Assembly: GCA_963559605.1 (NCBI GenBank)
Contig: CAUWLL010000012.1
Coordinates: 3,716 to 67,715, forward strand
DNA from: Dorea_D sp963559605
GTDB lineage: Bacteria; Bacillota; Clostridia; Lachnospirales; Lachnospiraceae
Reading direction: 5' to 3'
Length of the DNA stretch: 64,000 nt
Part shown: positions 60,909 to 64,000 of the stretch, piece by piece
Position numbering within the stretch: position 1 is the first letter of the stretch
Layout: the number at the start of each line of letters is the position of its first letter
Program-made: the position numbers and the translations under genes
Notes under the pieces: generated by a model
What the model was told of the DNA's origin: nothing
Databases searched by the model: none
The model's input: the letters and a program-made list of their open reading frames with translations, nothing else

Positions 60909-62078
60909 ATGTTAAATCGTAATAAAAGACCTTTAGAGGGGATGAAAAATCAGGTGGAGAAATTCAAGCCCGCTTCCGGGCGCCGAATCATATTTGTATG
61001 TATCGGTGTTCTGGCGGCGGTAATTGCGTTGGTGCTGTTTGTTAATTTACAGACGTACAGCAGAGTGAGAGTTTCAGATACCTATAGGATTAGCGGGGGT
61101 ACAGATGGAAGATATGAGGAATTTGCAGAGGGAGTATTGAAATACAGCCGGGACGGCATCGCCTATCTGGATCAAAAAGGGGAGGAAAAATGGAATCAAT
61201 CCTGTCAGATCAAAAATCCTTTTGTGGAAATGAATGAGGTGTCTGTGGCAGTTGCGGATAAAGGCGGTAACAATATCATGATTTTTCAGGAGGAAGGTTT
61301 GATAGGAGAGATTGAAACGACGCTTCCGATTGAGAATCTGGCAGTATCGGAGCAAGGGATTATCGCTGTTATTTTGAAAAACGGTTCGACACCAAGCATT
61401 ATTTGTTATGATATTAAGGGGAATATTCTGGTAGAACATCAAGCATCCTTCGCCGGAGCAGGGTATCCTTTAGATCTATCGATTTCTCCGGATGGCGAGG
61501 TTATGCAGGTGGTTTATATGCAGGTGAAAAGCAGCGGGATTTCGTCTAAGGTTGTTTACTATAATTTTGGCGAAAAGGGAGAAGCGGCAGCAGACCATGA
61601 GGTTTCGCATAAAAAATACGAAAATAGTGTAGCCGGTTCAGGTTTCTTTATGACACAACAGGTTTCTGCGGTTGTAGGAGATAACTGTCTGACTTTGTTT
61701 AAAGGGAAAGAGGTTCCGGAAGAAGTTACGACAGTTACGATAGAAAAAGAAATAGAAAGTGTTTTTCATAATGACAGATATATAGGAATGATTTTGAAAA
61801 ATGAGGGGAACGGCGGATATGAACTGAGGCTTTATAACAAATCCGGGAAAAAGGTGATGTCAAAGGATTTTTTCGGAGATTATAAGAATGCGAAACTATC
61901 CGGCAATCAGGTTCTGTTATATGACGGCAAGAAATGCCGTGTATTCTTACGGAGCGGCGTGGTAAAATTCGAGGGAGAATTGAAAAATAATATTTTGGAA
62001 ATATTCCCGGTTCAGGGTGTAAACAAATACATTGTGATGAATGCAAATGGTATGGAACATGTGCGATTTGTAAAATAA
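60909..62078 (+). CDS. DUF5711-like membrane-anchored protein (beta-propeller-like)
   Basis: A 389-residue protein with a short cytoplasmic tail, one membrane helix (IIFVCIGVLAAVIALVLFV, about residues 26-45) and a large extracellular part with repeated strand patterns (YLDQKGEEKW, ICYDIKGNIL, LYNKSGKKVM) as in PQQ/WD-like propellers. It matches DUF5711 proteins of clostridia; function unknown. ATG 60909 has AAAGGGG upstream. Confidence 0.75.
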   Translation: MLNRNKRPLEGMKNQVEKFKPASGRRIIFVCIGVLAAVIALVLFVNLQTYSRVRVSDTYRISGGTDGRYEEFAEGVLKYSRDGIAYLDQKGEEKWNQSCQIKNPFVEMNEVSVAVADKGGNNIMIFQEEGLIGEIETTLPIENLAVSEQGIIAVILKNGSTPSIICYDIKGNILVEHQASFAGAGYPLDLSISPDGEVMQVVYMQVKSSGISSKVVYYNFGEKGEAAADHEVSHKKYENSVAGSGFFMTQQVSAVVGDNCLTLFKGKEVPEEVTTVTIEKEIESVFHNDRYIGMILKNEGNGGYELRLYNKSGKKVMSKDFFGDYKNAKLSGNQVLLYDGKKCRVFLRSGVVKFEGELKNNILEIFPVQGVNKYIVMNANGMEHVRFVK

Positions 62079-62087
62079 GGAGACGAT

Positions 62088-62996
62088 ATGGGCTGGATAA
62101 CATATGTAGTAGGCGGTATATTTCTGATTTGTTTTGCTGTAGGCGTTTACAAAGGGGCGATAAAGATTGCAGTGTCCCTTGCGACAACTTTGCTGACGGT
62201 AGTGATTTCGGTTTTTGCAACACCGTTGGTTGCAGATCTTATTACAAATAAGACGCCAATGGATGAGATGATTAAAGATCAGGTAGTGTCCACTATGGCA
62301 GGGGCGGCAACAGAGCAGGTAAAGGAAGGCGTTGGTTTTACCGAGGACAAAGTAAAAAAAGTTCTGGAAGCTGCGGGAATTACGGAAGAAAAGCTGGAAA
62401 AACAGGGGATTTCCGTAGAAGATATTGTCAGTGGAAAGGTAGACAGAGAAACATTGGCTGAGTATGGTGTGTCCCGGAATCTCCTTGACGGCATTGAAAA
62501 TGCAGGAGAAGAAGCGGAAAAGGCGGTTGAGGGGGCTGATATTCCGAAGGGTATGCAGTTTGAGGCAATTGAAGGAGCGGAACTTCCGGAGATTTTCAAA
62601 GCTATGCTGGCAGATAATAATAATGATGCCATCTATAAAAAGCTGGGTGTGGAAACGTTCGCCCAGTATGTAGGAACATTTTTGGCCCGTCTGATCATTC
62701 ATATTGTGGCGTTCCTGTGTACATTTTTAATTACGGCAATTATTCTGCGGGCGATTGTATTTGCCCTTGATATTGTGGCAAATCTTCCGGTTCTGGGGTT
62801 CGTGAACCGTCTTGCCGGAGGTGCGGTGGGAATCGGCGCTGCCCTTGTGATCGTGTGGATATTGTTTATTATTGTCACACTGCTTTATGTTACGGAGTTT
62901 GGGCAGGAGATGTACCGGGTGATTCAAAGTAACGAAATTATGAATATGATATATGAATACAATCCGCTTATGAAAATAGCAACGAATTTTATGTAG
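62088..62996 (+). CDS. CvpA family membrane protein
   Basis: A 302-residue protein with membrane segments at the N-terminus (about three, including VGGIFLICFAVGVYKGA) and at the C-terminus (IIHIVAFLCTFLITAIIL, VGIGAALVIVWILFIIVTLLYV), and a Glu/Lys-rich soluble insertion between. CvpA proteins have been linked to colicin V production and envelope homeostasis. Start 9 bp after the upstream gene; AGGAG precedes it. Confidence 0.8.
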   Translation: MGWITYVVGGIFLICFAVGVYKGAIKIAVSLATTLLTVVISVFATPLVADLITNKTPMDEMIKDQVVSTMAGAATEQVKEGVGFTEDKVKKVLEAAGITEEKLEKQGISVEDIVSGKVDRETLAEYGVSRNLLDGIENAGEEAEKAVEGADIPKGMQFEAIEGAELPEIFKAMLADNNNDAIYKKLGVETFAQYVGTFLARLIIHIVAFLCTFLITAIILRAIVFALDIVANLPVLGFVNRLAGGAVGIGAALVIVWILFIIVTLLYVTEFGQEMYRVIQSNEIMNMIYEYNPLMKIATNFM

Positions 62997-63013
62997 TATT
63001 TGAATGCGTGTGA

Positions 63014-63080
63014 AAATAAAGTCCCCGCAGGAATGCGATGTCATCTGACATATGAATTTCTGCGGGGACTTTATTTGTTG
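63014..63080 (+). terminator. Large intrinsic terminator after the CvpA gene
   Basis: A perfect 17-bp stem pairs 63014-63030 with 63060-63076, capped by a second stem ATGTCA/TGACAT (63038-63051). The A-rich left and T-rich right ends let it act on both strands, here between convergent genes. Confidence 0.9.
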
Positions 63081-63100
63081 GGAAAAGAACCTGTTTGGTT

Positions 63101-63754
63101 TTAGTGTTTCATTAGTTCCAGATTCAAGGATTCCGTTAGTTTTGTTTTCTTGTTATACATTTTAACGGTTATGTAATTTACATTTTTTGAAAGTTTGCTG
63201 TTATTTTTTATCTTTTTAACTTTAGGCATACCATTGGCTCTGTAAGTGTAGCAGGCGATGGATTTTATTTTCCAGCCGGATGCAGGTTTAATGGAGATTT
63301 TTGGCTTTGAAGATTGAGTCCTCAAAGACCAGTAAGTATTCTTTTTGTATTTTGAAGCAATATTTTTTGAACCGACTTTAAAGGATTTGACCGGGTTTTT
63401 GTATTTTACAACTTTTATTTTTGAAACGAATTTTTTTGTTTTTCCGTTGATCTTCATAGAGATGTAAAGTTTTGCGGTGCCGGTTTTTTTTGGTGTGAAA
63501 GAGTAATTGTTAACAAATTTTACGACGCGTTCGTTGCTGCTTTTTACCGTGATTTTCTTTGCCTTACTATAGTATTTATCTAACTTGAACACGTAATAAT
63601 CCCAAATATTTTTCTTTACGGAAAGTGTTAAGTTCTTTGAATAAGGAATCTCTTGGCCGCCGTCGGCGTGTGCGGTCATTGCCGGAGACAAGCAGGTGGC
63701 AGTTAATGTGATGACCGTTATCAAGGTGAGTATTTTCTTGGTTACATTTTTCAT
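63101..63754 (-). CDS. Secreted Ig-like domain protein
   Basis: A 217-residue, very lysine-rich protein with a signal peptide (MKNVTKKILTLITVITLTAT, cleavage after AHA near residue 30). The first half holds a bacterial Ig-like domain (ITVKSSNERVVKF ... TPKKTGTAKLYI ... KIKVVKY); the second half is less clear. No sorting motif or membrane anchor is present, so it is likely released or held by charge. AGGAGGG precedes its ATG. Confidence 0.75.
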   Translation of the reverse strand: MKNVTKKILTLITVITLTATCLSPAMTAHADGGQEIPYSKNLTLSVKKNIWDYYVFKLDKYYSKAKKITVKSSNERVVKFVNNYSFTPKKTGTAKLYISMKINGKTKKFVSKIKVVKYKNPVKSFKVGSKNIASKYKKNTYWSLRTQSSKPKISIKPASGWKIKSIACYTYRANGMPKVKKIKNNSKLSKNVNYITVKMYNKKTKLTESLNLELMKH

Positions 63755-63931
63755 TTTGTTCCCTCCTTAGTGATTTTAAGAAATATTGTGTTTAGCAGTT
63801 CGCAGGGTATGCGAATTTGGCTTTCTTTATTTCATTATACCATAAAGTATATATCGTAGGAATGGTGGATTTAAGGCTTCTTGAAGCGCAAGATGAAAGG
63901 TGAAAAAATGTAAAAAATATGAAAAAACGTG

Positions 63932-63960
63932 TTGACAACATGAAAAGCATATGCTATTCT
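63932..63960 (+). promoter_or_regulatory. Promoter for a gene beyond the right edge, with a palindrome in its spacer
   Basis: TTGACA (63932-63937), 17 bp, TATTCT (63955-63960). The palindrome AGCATATGCT (63946-63955) lies in the spacer and touches the -10. The downstream gene is outside the window. Confidence 0.65.
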
Positions 63961-64000
63961 ATCATAGCTGTCGCGAAAACAAGAAACAACGACAGAGAGA

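Noticed and set aside
1..64000. CRISPR arrays, tRNA and rRNA genes
   Set aside because: No array of regularly spaced direct repeats and no tRNA T-loop or rRNA signature was seen on either strand; a tRNAscan or Infernal run would be the firm test.

Overview
The window looks like a chromosomal stretch of a spore-forming, Gram-positive gut Clostridium of the family Lachnospiraceae (inference). Supporting signs are the bofA, yabP/yabQ, spoIIE, cotS and spoVG sporulation genes, a Gram-positive type Tad pilus locus without a secretin, the GlgC/GlgD pair, a ~480-residue ProRS behind a T-box, split transketolase subunits, and AGGAGG-type ribosome binding sites. No rRNA, tRNA or CRISPR array was recognised.

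Layout. 1-1223 is the end of an AT-rich mobile element carrying a large serine recombinase; its edge cuts into a cell-wall amidase gene (1275-1841) right at the amidase's first zinc-ligand motif. 1.9-4.1 kb holds housekeeping genes (Sua5/YwlC, Upp, dCMP deaminase). 4.1-5.4 kb has YaaL, BofA and an Sfp-type phosphopantetheinyl transferase. 5.7-16.2 kb is an eleven-gene Tad pilus operon (TadZ, TadA, TadB, TadC, Flp1-like pilin, DUF5702-like, two TadE-like pseudopilins, prepilin peptidase, DUF6382-like) that ends with a sortase-anchored adhesin having a thioester-type head and four SpaA/Cna-B-like repeats. 16.3-21.7 kb carries a rhomboid protease, an orphan histidine kinase, a HIT protein, murG, a TSCPD protein and phosphoglucomutase. 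21.8-27.9 kb carries asnS, a large branched RNA-like element, a VanR/VanS-like two-component pair and a YhaO/YhaN (SbcCD-like) nuclease pair. 27.9-32.6 kb on the minus strand holds murC, a DnaD-like gene, dnaI and prs. 32.9-41.7 kb has glgC-glgD, spoVG, a pseudouridine synthase, a Na/Ca exchanger, T-box-proS, cca and cotS. 41.8-50.9 kb is the conserved hup-rqcP-yabP-yabQ-divIC-spoIIE-tilS-hpt-ftsH block followed by a GH13 amylase. 51.0-59.5 kb contains map, pfkA, dnaX-ybaB-recR, a LacI regulator and a transaldolase-transketolase operon. 59.7-63.8 kb contains three envelope-associated genes (LysM, DUF5711-like, CvpA) and a secreted Ig-like protein.

Points of most interest: (1) a multibranched RNA-like element at 23223-23402 that starts on the asnS stop codon, closes with a perfect 14-bp stem followed by a T-run, and lies in front of the VanR-like regulator; (2) a 135-bp element at 19359-19493 with perfect 22-bp terminal inverted repeats; (3) the Tad operon fused to a thioester adhesin and carrying a pseudopilin with tandem Cys/His modules; (4) the recombinase junction at the active-site codons of an amidase; (5) a membrane LysM protein whose N-terminal region resembles a JAMM/MPN domain lacking its metal ligands; (6) a promoter whose predicted start coincides with the Sua5 start codon, suggesting a leaderless mRNA.
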